Below the pieces are notes generated by a model. The model was not told where the DNA came from, did not search any database, and was given only the letters and a program-made list of their open reading frames with translations. Shown here piece by piece: positions 1-8,791 of a DNA stretch of 64,000 nucleotides (position 1 is its first letter; every line of letters begins with the position of its first letter). This DNA comes from Corallococcus coralloides DSM 2259. GTDB lineage: Bacteria; Myxococcota; Myxococcia; Myxococcales; Myxococcaceae. The position numbers were made by a program, and so were the translations under genes. Where the stretch lies: the NCBI RefSeq assembly GCF_000255295.1, contig NC_017030.1, forward strand, positions 9,150,328 to 9,214,327, written 5' to 3'.

Positions 1-1310
1 TCGCGCGTGGAGCTGCCGTCCACCTGGTAGAAGCTCTGGAAGATGCGCTCGAACTCCTCGGCGCGGATGCCCACGCCGGTGTCCTCCACGCTGATGCGGT
101 AGCCGGGCACGCCCAGCTCCTGCTGCATCGCCGCGTCCGACAGCGTCACCTTCACCCGGCCGCCCGCGGGCGTGAACTTCACCGCGTTGGCCAGCAGGTT
201 CACCACCACCTGGCGCAGCTTGTCCAAATCCCCCGCCAGCCGGGGCTGCGGCGTGTGCGGCAGCCGCACCTCCAGCTCCAGACCCTTGCGCTGCGCCTGC
301 GGCAGCACGCTGGAGACCGCCGTCTGGATGATGTAGCCCGGATCCACCGGCGCCATGGACAGGCGCAGACGCCCGGCTTCAATCTGGCTCAGGTCCAGCA
401 GCGAGGAGATCATCGAGAGGAGCGTCTCGCCCTTCTCCACGATGGTGCGCACGTACTGGAGCTGCTCCGGGTTGAGCGGCCCCGCCAGCCCCTCCGCCAT
501 CATCTCCGAGTAGCCCAGGATGGACGCGAGCGGCGTGCGCAGCTCGTGGCTCACCGTGCCCAGGAAGGTGGACTTCAGCCGGTCCAATTCCTTCAGCCGC
601 GCATTCGCCTGGAGCAGCCGCGCGTTCTGCGCCTCCAGCTCGCGGTGCACCTCCAGCGTGGACTCCAGATGCAGGTGCGTGGCCAGGTACGCCTTCTGCC
701 CGCTGGCGACGAGCGCGCCCAGCACCTGGCCGAAGTGGCCCAGCACCTGCGCGGCGGTGCGCTCCGGCACGCGGCGCACGCGGCCCAGGAGCTCCTGCGC
801 GCGCTCCAGGTCCAGCCCGTGGATGCTGGTGAGCGTCTCCGGGAAGTCCGTCAGCTCCTCCGGCGTGAAGGGCCCCAGGATGACCCGGCCCAGGAGGTCG
901 CCGTCCCAGCGCACCGGCATCACCACGTAGCGCAGGCCGGTGAAGCAGGTGAGCGCGATGAGGCCCGCCGCTTCGGAGACGTCTCCGTCCGCCACGCGCC
1001 CGCCGGCCTCCGGCAGCACGGGGCCGTCCTTCACCCGGCCCACCATGGCGGTGCACGCGTGGCGGCCGTCCGGGAAGGAGAAGACGTAGGCGCAGAAGTC
1101 GCCGTGGCCCACCTTCACGTCCGCCAGCTTGTTGCCGCGCGTGTCCAGCACCTTGATGCCCACGCGGTACAGGTCGCTGAAGCCCTTCACCACCTCCGTG
1201 AAGGACGGCAGGTCCAAGAGGTCCCCCAGCGTCAGCCGCCGCTGGAGCGCGGACTCGCGCCGGGGCGCGCTCGCGGTGTTCCGGGGTCCTCCGCCTGACG
1301 CGCCGTTCAT
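1..1310 (-). CDS. PocR-domain sensor histidine kinase (partial, C-terminus outside window)
   Basis: Sensor kinase reading off the left edge; about 436 residues are visible. Residues ~25-170 look like a PocR sensory domain: an opening LGDLLDLPSF-type helix, conserved cysteines in DFCAYVF and RHACTAM, and ALTCFTGLRYVVMPV followed by LLGRVILGPF. A short coiled coil leads to a HisKA domain with H-box [10 protein letters not shown] near residue 253. The ATPase domain starts near 370, with its N-box in VVNLLANAVKFTP and the start of the G1 box in EDTGVGI; the rest lies outside the window. There are no membrane segments, so it should be cytosolic and sense a small molecule or redox state through the cysteines. 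The ATG overlaps the stop of the upstream MglA-like gene by four bases (ATGA), implying translational coupling. A response regulator partner is not visible here. Confidence 0.9.
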   Translation of the reverse strand, partial: MNGASGGGPRNTASAPRRESALQRRLTLGDLLDLPSFTEVVKGFSDLYRVGIKVLDTRGNKLADVKVGHGDFCAYVFSFPDGRHACTAMVGRVKDGPVLPEAGGRVADGDVSEAAGLIALTCFTGLRYVVMPVRWDGDLLGRVILGPFTPEELTDFPETLTSIHGLDLERAQELLGRVRRVPERTAAQVLGHFGQVLGALVASGQKAYLATHLHLESTLEVHRELEAQNARLLQANARLKELDRLKSTFLGTVSHELRTPLASILGYSEMMAEGLAGPLNPEQLQYVRTIVEKGETLLSMISSLLDLSQIEAGRLRLSMAPVDPGYIIQTAVSSVLPQAQRKGLELEVRLPHTPQPRLAGDLDKLRQVVVNLLANAVKFTPAGGRVKVTLSDAAMQQELGVPGYRISVEDTGVGIRAEEFERIFQSFYQVDGSSTR

Positions 1311-2032
1311 GGCGCCCTCCCGCTCTCCCTGCCGCCAGGCATGGCGCCGGGGCCGTACCGCCCCTCCAGCGCCGTGCCGCTCAGGTCGATGTGACGGAAG
1401 ATCTGCCCCAGGAATTCTTCCTCGCTCAGCCCCACGTTGCGCGACAGCTGCGCCCGGCCCTCCAGCGCGCGCCAGGCCGTCTGCACCACGGCGTGGAAGG
1501 TCTCCACCACGCCCTCGCCTCGCACGGCCACGGAGCCCACCACCGGCTGGTTGCCCCGGCGCTGCACCTCCGCCAGCTCCTCGTCCGTCAGGCTGTCGGG
1601 CAGGTCGCGCTTGTTGAACTGGATGACCACCGGCACCTGCGTGGGGTCCAGCTCCATCTCCCGCAGGTTCTCCTGCAGGTTGCGCCAGTAGGCGTTGTTC
1701 TCCTGCGCCGCGCCCCGCCGGCTGTCCGCGATGAAGACCACCGCGTCCGCGCCCTGGAGCACCACCCGCCGCGTGGCGTTGTGGATGACCTGCCCCGGCA
1801 CGGTGAAGAGCTTCACCTTCACCTTGAAGCCCGTGGAGGTGGAGAAGAAGACGGGTAAGAGGTCGAAGAAGAGCGTCCGGTCGTCGTGGGTATCCACCGA
1901 CAGGAGGCGCCCTCGCACGTCCGGCCGCGCTCGCGCGTGCAGCTTGCGCAAGTTCGTCGTCTTCCCGCTCAACCCGGGGCCGTAATAGACGATCTTGAGC
2001 GTCAGCTCGCGCTGGGCGTGGTTGAGTTGCAA
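1307..2032 (-). CDS. MglA-family small Ras-like GTPase
   Basis: A 241-residue member of the bacterial MglA GTPase family, which controls cell polarity and gliding or twitching reversals in myxobacteria. It has the P-loop GPGLSGKTTN near residue 19, DTHDDRTLFFD in the switch region, the G3 equivalent TVPGQ and the G4 motif NKRD. It differs from canonical MglA in having about 40 extra C-terminal residues ending in a Gly/Arg-rich tail. The start is a TTG: its length agrees with MglA and no in-frame ATG lies upstream, but no clear ribosome-binding site is seen. A TATAAA-like element about 40 nt upstream could be a -10 box. No MglB-like GAP is adjacent; the coupled partner is the PocR kinase. Substrate and polarity role are inferred. 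It is a paralogue and should not be labelled mglA itself. Confidence 0.88.
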   Translation of the reverse strand: MQLNHAQRELTLKIVYYGPGLSGKTTNLRKLHARARPDVRGRLLSVDTHDDRTLFFDLLPVFFSTSTGFKVKVKLFTVPGQVIHNATRRVVLQGADAVVFIADSRRGAAQENNAYWRNLQENLREMELDPTQVPVVIQFNKRDLPDSLTDEELAEVQRRGNQPVVGSVAVRGEGVVETFHAVVQTAWRALEGRAQLSRNVGLSEEEFLGQIFRHIDLSGTALEGRYGPGAMPGGRESGRAP

Positions 2033-2302
2033 GGGGCGGAACTCGGACCGAGGGGGACCCGGACAGGGGTTTTATAATGGCCTCACGCCCCGCGCGGAAG
2101 GCCGCTCGCAGTCCAGACAGCGGAGCGGGACGTGTCTTCCCGGAATGACACTCCCGCAAGCAACGTTTCGAGAAGTTCCTGCTCCCCGCCTGGGAGGAGG
2201 ACGTCTCCCCACACGGAAAACAGGACAATGCGCGCGGAATGATCGCGTGCATGGGTACGGGGGGACCGGTTAGGATCGCGGACGCGACGGAGGAGCAAGG
2301 CG

Positions 2303-2842
2303 ATGACGATGAAGCAGGTGGACCCTGGCGTCGAGGTGGCGGCCCCCACGCCGGTGCTGGATGGAGCGACGCTCCCCAACGATCTGGTGACCGGGGTCAA
2401 ATTCGGTCCGCCCACCGACGAGGACCTGACCACGGTGTCGGCCCTGCGCGCCAACTCCGAGCCCTGGAAGGGGCGGGGTGAGACGCAGGAGGAGAGCCTC
2501 AAGGCCCTCACCCAGCTGAAGCCCTTCCTCCACGTGGGGCGGCTCCAGAACCAGGTGGTGGGCTACGTGACGGTGGAGCGCGACGGTCCGGTGCCGGGCG
2601 CGGCCTACCTGCGCAACATCGTGGTGAAGCCGGAGCTGCGGCGCCACGGCGTGGGCGCCATGCTGCTGGACAAGGCGCTGGACGTGGCGCGCGACATGTA
2701 CCGCAAGACCATCGCCCTGCGCGTGGATCCGGCGAACGCGCCCGCAGTGGGCTTCTACCGCAAGGCGGGCTTCACCACGGTGGCCACGGTGGTCTCCAAG
2801 AAGTCCGGCAAGCTGCGGCTCCTGATGTCTCGCGAGCTGTAG
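2303..2842 (+). CDS. GNAT-family N-acetyltransferase
   Basis: A 179-residue protein with one GNAT fold, probably transferring acetyl from acetyl-CoA to an amine on a protein or small molecule. The acetyl-CoA-binding motif A is clear: LRNIVVKPELRRHGVGAMLL, with the R/Q-x-x-G-x-G/A signature as RRHGVG. It is followed by motif B-like NAPAVGFYRKAGF, typical of RimI-like enzymes. The N-terminal ~35 residues are not part of the fold. A strong purine-rich ribosome-binding site (GGAGGAG) sits just upstream of the ATG. It stands alone: the 270 bp upstream separates it from the divergent MglA-like gene and holds no other gene that I can support. The substrate cannot be inferred. Confidence 0.85.
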   Translation: MTMKQVDPGVEVAAPTPVLDGATLPNDLVTGVKFGPPTDEDLTTVSALRANSEPWKGRGETQEESLKALTQLKPFLHVGRLQNQVVGYVTVERDGPVPGAAYLRNIVVKPELRRHGVGAMLLDKALDVARDMYRKTIALRVDPANAPAVGFYRKAGFTTVATVVSKKSGKLRLLMSREL

Positions 2843-3021
2843 TCCGCAGCACCCCAACGCAATCGGTTGGACCCGACGGGAGGGGCCCTCGCACGGCCGC
2901 TCCCGTCGTGCGTTTGGGGCCATGCCCCCAGGGTGACCTGGAGCGTGGCGGTCGACTATCCTCGCGGGAGTTTCCACCCCGCCGGGCCTGACGCACGGCA
3001 GCGGTGGGGCCTCCCCCCTGA

Positions 3022-4869
3022 ATGAAACCGCTCGCGGAACTGCTGCGTCATCTCTCGCGTCCTGGAATCACCGAGCTGGCCCTGGCCAGCGGCCGTCCTC
3101 CGATGGTGCGCGGCGCCAACGGGTACGAGCCCATTGATCCAGGCGCCCTCTCCACCGACGAGCTCGTGAAGGCCCTCCAAGCGATGGTGGGCATGGCGCG
3201 CGCGTCCACCGTGTCGGAGACGCCGGTGCAGTGGCAGGTGAACGCCACCGGCCTGGGTTCCCTCAACATCGCGGCGGTGCGCCGGGGCGAGCTGATGAAC
3301 GTGCGCCTCACGCGAGGGGTGGAAGGCGCGGCGACCGCCGCGGCTCCAGCAGCCGCCGCGGCTCCAGCAGCTCCGGCGCCCGCCGCGCCCACGCGCACGC
3401 CCTACGCGGGAGTGCCCGCCGTGTCCGCGCAGGCCCCCACGCGCACGCCCTACGCGGGAGTGCCCGCGGTCTCCGCGCCCGTGGACGCGCGAGCCGCGCA
3501 GCCGGGTGGCCTGGGTGCGGGAGCCGCCGCGCGCGGTGTTCCTGGCGGCGCGGCCTCTCACGCGGGGGCCTCCGCGGGCGTCCCCTCACACGCGGGATCC
3601 GCTCCATCCCACGCGGGTGCGGCGGCCCATGCGGGCGCTCCGGCCCACGCTTCCGCCAGCGCGCATCCTCCCGCGCGGGTCATCCCCATCGCGCGCGCGA
3701 CCTCCGCTCCGGGCCGTGACCTGACCGTGCTGCTGGAGCAGGCGCGCAGCATGAACGCCAGCGACCTGCACCTGGTGGCCGGACGGCCTCCGCTGCTGCG
3801 CCTGGCCGGGGAGCTCTTGCCGCAGGACACGCCGCTGTCCCCGGAGACGGTGGAGCGGCTCCTGCTCCCCATCATCCCGGAGCGGCTGCGGCACGTGCTG
3901 GAGAAGGACGGCAGCGTGGACTTCGCGCTGGACTCCGAGGAGACCGGCCGCTTCCGCGTCAACGTCTGCCGCCAGCGCACGGGCCTCAAGGGCACCTTCC
4001 GCGTCATCTCCCGCGAAATCCCCACCCTGGAATCGCTGGGCCTGCCCCCGGACATCGCCAAGGCCACGCACCACCACCAGGGCCTCATCGTGCTCACCGG
4101 CCCGTCCGGCCACGGCAAGACGAGCACGCTCGCGGCGCTGGTGGACATCATCAACCGCGAAACCACGCACCACGTGCTCACCGTGGAGGATCCGGTGGAG
4201 TACGTGCACCCGCGCAAGCGCGCCCTCATCAGCCAGCGCGAGGTGGGCACCAGCACCCGCACCTTCGCCAGCGCCCTCAAGGGCAGCCTCCGCGAGGACC
4301 CGGACGTCATCGTCGTGGGCGAGCTGCGCGACACGGAGACCGTGCGCATGGCGCTCGCCGCCAGCGAGACGGGCCACCTGCTCATCAGCACCATGAACAC
4401 GCCCAGCGCGGCGAAGACCATCGACCGGCTCATCGACCTCTTCCCGCCGGCGGACCAGCAGCAGGTGCGGCTGTCGCTCTCCAGCGGCCTGCGCCTCATC
4501 GTCAGCCAGCGGCTGATGCCCGCCACGGACGGCAAGTCCCTGGTCGCCGCCGCCGAGGTGCTCACCGGCTCCGTGGCCCTGGGCAACCTCATCCGCGACA
4601 ACAAGACGTATCAAATCCCCTCCCTCCAGCAGCGCGGCAAGTCGCTGGGCATCGTCCGCTTCGAGGACTCGCTCGCGGACCTGGCCCGCTCCGGCAAGGC
4701 GACGCTGGAGACGGTGAAGGGCTTCGCGGAGAACCCGGACGAAATCGAAGCCATGGTGACGGGCAAGCGCCCCGGCGCCGCTCCCACCGTGCCCCCGCCC
4801 GCCACCGCCCAGGAGGGCGCGCGGATGCTGTCCAAGGTGGGCTCACTGCTTGGCAAGAAGGGCGCCTGA
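3022..4869 (+). CDS. PilT-like ATPase with duplicated N-terminal domain and Ala/His-rich linker
   Basis: A 615-residue ATPase of the PilT/GspE superfamily, whose members power type IV pilus retraction. Residues ~235-600 form a normal PilT core: N-domain (ASDLHLVAGRPP), Walker A GPSGHGKTS near 360, Asp box VLTVEDPVEYVH and Walker B DVIVVGE near 430. The His box near 456 reads STMNTPSAAKT, so the usual histidine of the HT motif is Asn. Residues 1-95 look like a second, diverged copy of the N-domain (ITELALASGRPPMVRG). Between them is a ~140-residue linker rich in Ala, Pro and SHAG units, with a 16-residue tandem repeat. One base separates it from the next PilT-like gene, so the two are probably co-translated. 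It could be a PilU-like accessory rather than the main retraction motor. Confidence 0.9.
   Translation: MKPLAELLRHLSRPGITELALASGRPPMVRGANGYEPIDPGALSTDELVKALQAMVGMARASTVSETPVQWQVNATGLGSLNIAAVRRGELMNVRLTRGVEGAATAAAPAAAAAPAAPAPAAPTRTPYAGVPAVSAQAPTRTPYAGVPAVSAPVDARAAQPGGLGAGAAARGVPGGAASHAGASAGVPSHAGSAPSHAGAAAHAGAPAHASASAHPPARVIPIARATSAPGRDLTVLLEQARSMNASDLHLVAGRPPLLRLAGELLPQDTPLSPETVERLLLPIIPERLRHVLEKDGSVDFALDSEETGRFRVNVCRQRTGLKGTFRVISREIPTLESLGLPPDIAKATHHHQGLIVLTGPSGHGKTSTLAALVDIINRETTHHVLTVEDPVEYVHPRKRALISQREVGTSTRTFASALKGSLREDPDVIVVGELRDTETVRMALAASETGHLLISTMNTPSAAKTIDRLIDLFPPADQQQVRLSLSSGLRLIVSQRLMPATDGKSLVAAAEVLTGSVALGNLIRDNKTYQIPSLQQRGKSLGIVRFEDSLADLARSGKATLETVKGFAENPDEIEAMVTGKRPGAAPTVPPPATAQEGARMLSKVGSLLGKKGA
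3388..3467 (+). repeat. 48-bp-period tandem repeat inside the PilT-like gene linker
   Basis: Two copies of a 32-base identical segment begin at 3388 and 3436. They encode the repeated peptide PTRTPYAGVPAVSA in the linker between the two N-terminal domains. The copies keep the reading frame (16 codons per period), so the array can expand or shrink without breaking the protein. Confidence 0.85.
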
Positions 4870-4870
4870 C

Positions 4871-5977
4871 ATGACGGACACCCCTCGCATCGCCGCGTGG
4901 TTCGACATCCTGCTCGACAAGAAGGGCAGCGACCTGCACCTGGGCGTGGGCTACCCGCCCCTGGGCCGCATCCGCGGCGAGCTCGTGCCCCTGCGCGAAG
5001 AAGCACTCACCACCGACGAGCTGGAGTCGCTGCTCTTCGAGATCTGCTCGCCCGAACAGAAGCGGCAGATCACCGAGGAGCTGGACCTGGACTTCGCCTA
5101 CGGCTACGGCACCAAGGCCCGCTTCCGCGCCAACTACTTCTACCGGATGACCGGCATTGGCGCCGTGTTCCGCACCATCCCCAGCAAGGTGCTGTCGCTG
5201 GAGGACCTGAAGACGCCGGAGGTGGTGCGCAAGATGGCGGACCGCCGCAGCGGGCTGGTGCTGGTGACAGGCCCCACGGGCTCGGGCAAGTCCACGACGC
5301 TCGCGGGGATGATCAACCACATCAACAAGACGCGCCCGGCGCACGTGCTCACCGTGGAGGACCCGGTGGAGTTCGTGCACGAATCGCTCAAGTCCCAGGT
5401 CACCCACCGCGAGGTGGGCCCGCACGCCTCCAGCTTCGCCACCGCCATCCGCTCCGCCGGCCGTGAGGACCCCAACGTCATCCTCATCGGCGAGCTGCGC
5501 ACCAACGAGACGATGAAGCTGGCGCTCCAGCTGGCGAGCTTCGGCGTGCTCGTCTTCGCCACGGTGCACACCAACAGCGCCCCCGCCACCATCGACCGCA
5601 TCATCAACTCCTTCCCCGCGGACGAGCAGGGCCAGGTGCGCGGCATGCTCGCGGAGTCGCTGGCCGGCATCGTCGCCCAGCAGCTCATCAAGACCGCGGA
5701 CGGCAAGGGCCGCGTCGCCGCGCTCGAAATCCTGGTGGGCAGCCCCGCCATCGCCGCGATGATTCGCGAGGGCAAGGTGTTCCAGATCGCCTCCAAGATG
5801 CAGGCCGGCCAGAACCAGGGCATGCAGACCCTGGACATGCACCTGGAGCGGCTGGTGAAGGACGACGTCATCCTCCCGGAAGCCGCCCTGGAGAAAGCCC
5901 AGGACAAGGAGAATTTCGTGAAGGTCATCCAGCGGCTGAAGCCGGACTGGCAGGTCCCGGAGACGCTGAAGGCCTGA
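4871..5977 (+). CDS. PilT-like twitching motility ATPase
   Basis: A 368-residue hexameric-type ATPase of the PilT/PilU family, acting at the cytoplasmic base of the type IV pilus. The N-domain starts with KKGSDLHLGVGYPP. Walker A is GPTGSGKST near residue 135, the Asp box is VLTVEDPVEFVH, Walker B is NVILIGE, and the His box near 233 is ATVHTNSAPATIDR with the HT histidine kept. The usual AIRAGG motif appears as AIRSAGREDP. It is complete and about as long as E. coli-type PilT. The ATG at 4871 is chosen over an upstream TTG at 4850 because it lies one base after the preceding stop and matches the family N-terminus. As a pair with the upstream ATPase it suggests a two-motor module. No pilus structural genes are nearby, so this is probably not the main pil locus. 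Confidence 0.92.
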   Translation: MTDTPRIAAWFDILLDKKGSDLHLGVGYPPLGRIRGELVPLREEALTTDELESLLFEICSPEQKRQITEELDLDFAYGYGTKARFRANYFYRMTGIGAVFRTIPSKVLSLEDLKTPEVVRKMADRRSGLVLVTGPTGSGKSTTLAGMINHINKTRPAHVLTVEDPVEFVHESLKSQVTHREVGPHASSFATAIRSAGREDPNVILIGELRTNETMKLALQLASFGVLVFATVHTNSAPATIDRIINSFPADEQGQVRGMLAESLAGIVAQQLIKTADGKGRVAALEILVGSPAIAAMIREGKVFQIASKMQAGQNQGMQTLDMHLERLVKDDVILPEAALEKAQDKENFVKVIQRLKPDWQVPETLKA

Positions 5978-6049
5978 GCAGCCCGCGGCGACAGTGGGGA
6001 AGGAATTTGCTTTCTCCCCCCGACTTCGCCTTTGTTCGGGAGTGAACGT

Positions 6050-6073
6050 GGACCCTCCTACCGGGAGGGGTCC
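6050..6073 (+). other. Hairpin between PilT-like gene and small membrane protein gene
   Basis: Bases 6050-6058 (GGACCCTCC) pair with 6063-6073 across a TACC loop, leaving one bulged G. It lies 72 nt after the PilT-like stop and 22 nt before the next ATG, with no T tract. It may terminate the PilT operon or structure the leader of the next gene; the sequence does not decide. Confidence 0.4.
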
Positions 6074-6095
6074 CAACACTTCCGAGGGGGAAGTC

Positions 6096-6515
6096 ATGGA
6101 TGAGCAGCAGCTTGAGATGATGCAGCAGATGCAGAACCAGCAGGCGGAGGGCCCGGGTCTGGTGTTCTGGATCTTCTACCTGGCCTTCATCGGCTTCGTG
6201 ATCGCCGGCATGTGGAAGACGTTCGCCAAGGCGGGCGAGCCGGGTTGGGCGGCCATCGTGCCGTTCTACAACATCTACGTGATGACCAAGATTGTCGGCC
6301 GTCCGGCGTGGTGGGTGGTGCTGGCGCTGCTGCCGTGCGTGAACTTCATCGCGCTGTTCATCATCAGCATCGACATGGCGAAGTCCTTCGGAAAGGGCAC
6401 GGGCTTCGGCATCGGTCTGGCGCTGCTCGGTCCGGTCTTCTACGCCATCCTCGGCTTCGGCGACGCGCAGTACCAGGGCCCGGCCGCCTCTGGCGGTGGC
6501 GTGGCCACGGCTTAG
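6096..6515 (+). CDS. DUF5684-type small integral membrane protein
   Basis: A 139-residue protein with about three hydrophobic segments: residues ~18-38 (GLVFWIFYLAFIGFVIAGM), ~68-90 (WWVVLALLPCVNFIALFII) and ~100-115. The signature GEPGWAAIVPFYNIYVMTKIVGRP is characteristic of the DUF5684 family, often annotated near signal peptidase-like proteins but without known function. The first residues are Met/Gln-rich (EQQLEMMQQMQNQQ), probably cytoplasmic. The ATG at 6096 has GAGGGGG upstream. In-frame sequence further upstream lies within the hairpin leader and looks non-coding. The end is Gly/Ala-rich. Membrane location is clear; role is not. Confidence 0.85.
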   Translation: MDEQQLEMMQQMQNQQAEGPGLVFWIFYLAFIGFVIAGMWKTFAKAGEPGWAAIVPFYNIYVMTKIVGRPAWWVVLALLPCVNFIALFIISIDMAKSFGKGTGFGIGLALLGPVFYAILGFGDAQYQGPAASGGGVATA

Positions 6516-6643
6516 TTTCCCCACGGCCTCCTGGCCGTGAGCGGCGGCGGTGGAGTGGCCTTCCGGTCGCTTCACCGCCGTTCGTGTTTCTGGCGCCCGC
6601 CATTGCTCGCCCGGGAGCACGACATCCAGTAGAGCGGAGCGCG

Positions 6644-8791
6644 ATGCCTGGACCGCGCGCCTCTTCCCGACTGTCGCTCCCCTGCCGCCTTGGACTGGCA
6701 TTGCTGCTGCCCGGAGTGGCCAGCGCACAGACGGTGGACGCGGACACGGCCCCCGAGCCCGAGCCTCCTCGCGACACCCGCACCGTCGTCACCGCCACGC
6801 GCCTGCCCCGGCCGCTGCGCGACGTGCCCGCCACCACGGTGGTGATTCCCCGCGCGGAGATCGAACGCAGCCCCACGCTCACGCAGGACGCGCTCATCCG
6901 CACGCTGCCGTCCGCGGCCACGTTCCGCCGCACGCCGTCGCTCGTCGCGGATCCCACCGCGCAGGGGCTCAACCTGCGCGGGCTCGCGCCCTCCGGCGTG
7001 GCGCGTGGGCTCGTGCTGCTGGACGGGCTTCCCTTCAACGACCCCTACGGCGGCTGGGTCTTCTGGCGCGCCCTGCCCCGCCTGGGCCTGGACCGCATCG
7101 AGGTCGTCCCCACCGGCGGCTCCGCGCTCTATGGCAGCGCCGCGCTGGGCGGCGTGGTGCAGCTGTTCTCCCGGCCCATCACCGGCCCGGTGCTCGACGC
7201 GGACGTGTCCGTGGGCAACCTGGGCACCGGCTTCGCCGCCGCGCGCGTCGCGGACCGCTGGGGCCGCGTGGGCGCCTCCCTGGAGGTGGAGGGCCTCACC
7301 AGCGACGGCTACCGCATCGTCCCCGAGAGCCAGCGCGGCCGCATCGACGGTGACACCCCGTCCAACCACGTCAGCGCCCAGGCGCGCGTCGAAGCGGCGG
7401 CCACCGACCACCTCTCCCTCTCCGCCCGCGCGGGCGTGTTCCGCGAGACGCAGAACGGCGGCACCCGGTACACCGTCGCCAGCGTGGACCTGGCGTGGTT
7501 CGCCGCGAACGCCCACCTCCGCACGGACGCCGCCGGCACCTTCGAGCTGGGCCTCTTCGGCCGTACCCAGCACTTCGCCCAGACTCGCGCCCGCGTCTCC
7601 GCGGACCGCCACTACGAGGCCCGCTCCGCCCTCCAGGACGTGCCCGCGAACGACCAGGGCGGCTCGCTCGTCTGGACCGGTCCGGAGCTGACGCTGGGAG
7701 GAACCCACGTGCTCGCCGCGGGCGTGGATGTGCGGCGCTCCCACGGCAAGGCCGATGAGCTGCACTTCCCCCTCACCTACACCGCCACGACGCTCCACGC
7801 GCGCAACACGCGGGGCACGCAGCTGTCCGGCGGCGTCTTCGTGCAGGACCTCTACACCGTGTCCCCCGCGCTGGAGTTCGCCGGCACGCTGCGCTGGGAC
7901 ACGTGGCGCAACTTCGACGGCAGCCAGCTGGAGAGCTTCGCGAACGGCACCGCCACCTTCACCGAATTCGAGCCCCGCACCGCGAGCCAGCTCAGCCCGC
8001 GCCTGGCCGCGCGCGTGCGCCCGCTGGAGTGGCTCACCCTGCGCGCCTCCGCGTACCGCGCCTTCCGCGCCCCCACCCTCAACGAGCTCTACCGCCCCTT
8101 CCAGGTGGGCACCGTCCTCACCGCCGCGAACCCGGACCTGGGCGCCGAGCGCCTCTGGGGCACCGAGGCGGGCGTGGAGGCCACCGGCCCGCGCGGGCTC
8201 ACCGGCCGCGTCACCGGCTTCTGGAACGTGCTGGACGCGCCCGTCACCAACGTCACCCTCGCCACGCCCCTGCCGGACGGCGCCACCCGCCAGCGCCAGA
8301 ACCTGGGCCGGGCCCGCGTGCGCGGCGTGGAGCTGGGCGCGGACTGGCGCGTGTCGCGGCAGTGGACCGCGCTCGCGGCCTACACCTTCGTGGACCCCGT
8401 CGTCACGCGCGCCCCCGGACAGCCGGACCTCGTGGGCCGCCAGCTTCCGCAGGACCCCAGGCATCGCGGCTCGCTCGCGGTGACCTTCGACGACCCGTCC
8501 ATCGTCTCCGTCACCGCGCAGCTGCGCGTGTTCGGCCCGCAGTACGAGGACGACCTCAACACGCGCGGCATGGGCGGCGCGGCGGTGGTGGACCTGTTCG
8601 TGAGCCGCCACCTCTTCTGGAAGGTGGACGCCTTCGGCGCGGTGGAGAACCTCTTCGACCGTCAGTACCTCGCGGGCCGCGCGGGCGTGGACACCCTGGC
8701 GCCGCCCTTCCAGGCCCGCGTGGGCCTGCGCCTGCGCGACGTGTTCAGCGAATCGAGCGCACGGGCGGCACCGGGCGCACCGGGCCGTTGA
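6644..8791 (+). CDS. TonB-dependent outer membrane receptor
   Basis: A 715-residue outer membrane receptor that should import a scarce ligand (siderophore, cobalamin, metal or sugar) using TonB energy. A signal peptide ends near A28 (GVASA). A short Pro/Glu-rich stretch and the TonB-box-like RTVVTATRL follow. The plug domain at ~45-155 contains LNLRGLAPSG, LLDGLPFNDPYGG and the diagnostic RIEVVPTGGSALYGSAALGGVV. The rest is a 22-strand-type barrel with the conserved RPLEWLTLRASAYRAFRAPTLNELY and a final FQARVGLRLRDVF. Normal receptors end at that aromatic residue; here 14 more residues (Ser/Ala/Gly-rich) follow, overlapping the convergent helicase gene by 47 bp. The ATG at 6644 is chosen because it begins the signal peptide. 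Ligand unknown; no TonB/ExbBD or ABC genes are adjacent. Confidence 0.93.
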   Translation: MPGPRASSRLSLPCRLGLALLLPGVASAQTVDADTAPEPEPPRDTRTVVTATRLPRPLRDVPATTVVIPRAEIERSPTLTQDALIRTLPSAATFRRTPSLVADPTAQGLNLRGLAPSGVARGLVLLDGLPFNDPYGGWVFWRALPRLGLDRIEVVPTGGSALYGSAALGGVVQLFSRPITGPVLDADVSVGNLGTGFAAARVADRWGRVGASLEVEGLTSDGYRIVPESQRGRIDGDTPSNHVSAQARVEAAATDHLSLSARAGVFRETQNGGTRYTVASVDLAWFAANAHLRTDAAGTFELGLFGRTQHFAQTRARVSADRHYEARSALQDVPANDQGGSLVWTGPELTLGGTHVLAAGVDVRRSHGKADELHFPLTYTATTLHARNTRGTQLSGGVFVQDLYTVSPALEFAGTLRWDTWRNFDGSQLESFANGTATFTEFEPRTASQLSPRLAARVRPLEWLTLRASAYRAFRAPTLNELYRPFQVGTVLTAANPDLGAERLWGTEAGVEATGPRGLTGRVTGFWNVLDAPVTNVTLATPLPDGATRQRQNLGRARVRGVELGADWRVSRQWTALAAYTFVDPVVTRAPGQPDLVGRQLPQDPRHRGSLAVTFDDPSIVSVTAQLRVFGPQYEDDLNTRGMGGAAVVDLFVSRHLFWKVDAFGAVENLFDRQYLAGRAGVDTLAPPFQARVGLRLRDVFSESSARAAPGAPGR

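Noticed and set aside
6572..8611. Long minus-strand open frame opposite the TonB-dependent receptor
   Set aside because: Composition (Gly, Ala, His, Arg) and lack of motifs mark it as a shadow of the receptor, which has clear signal, plug and barrel features.
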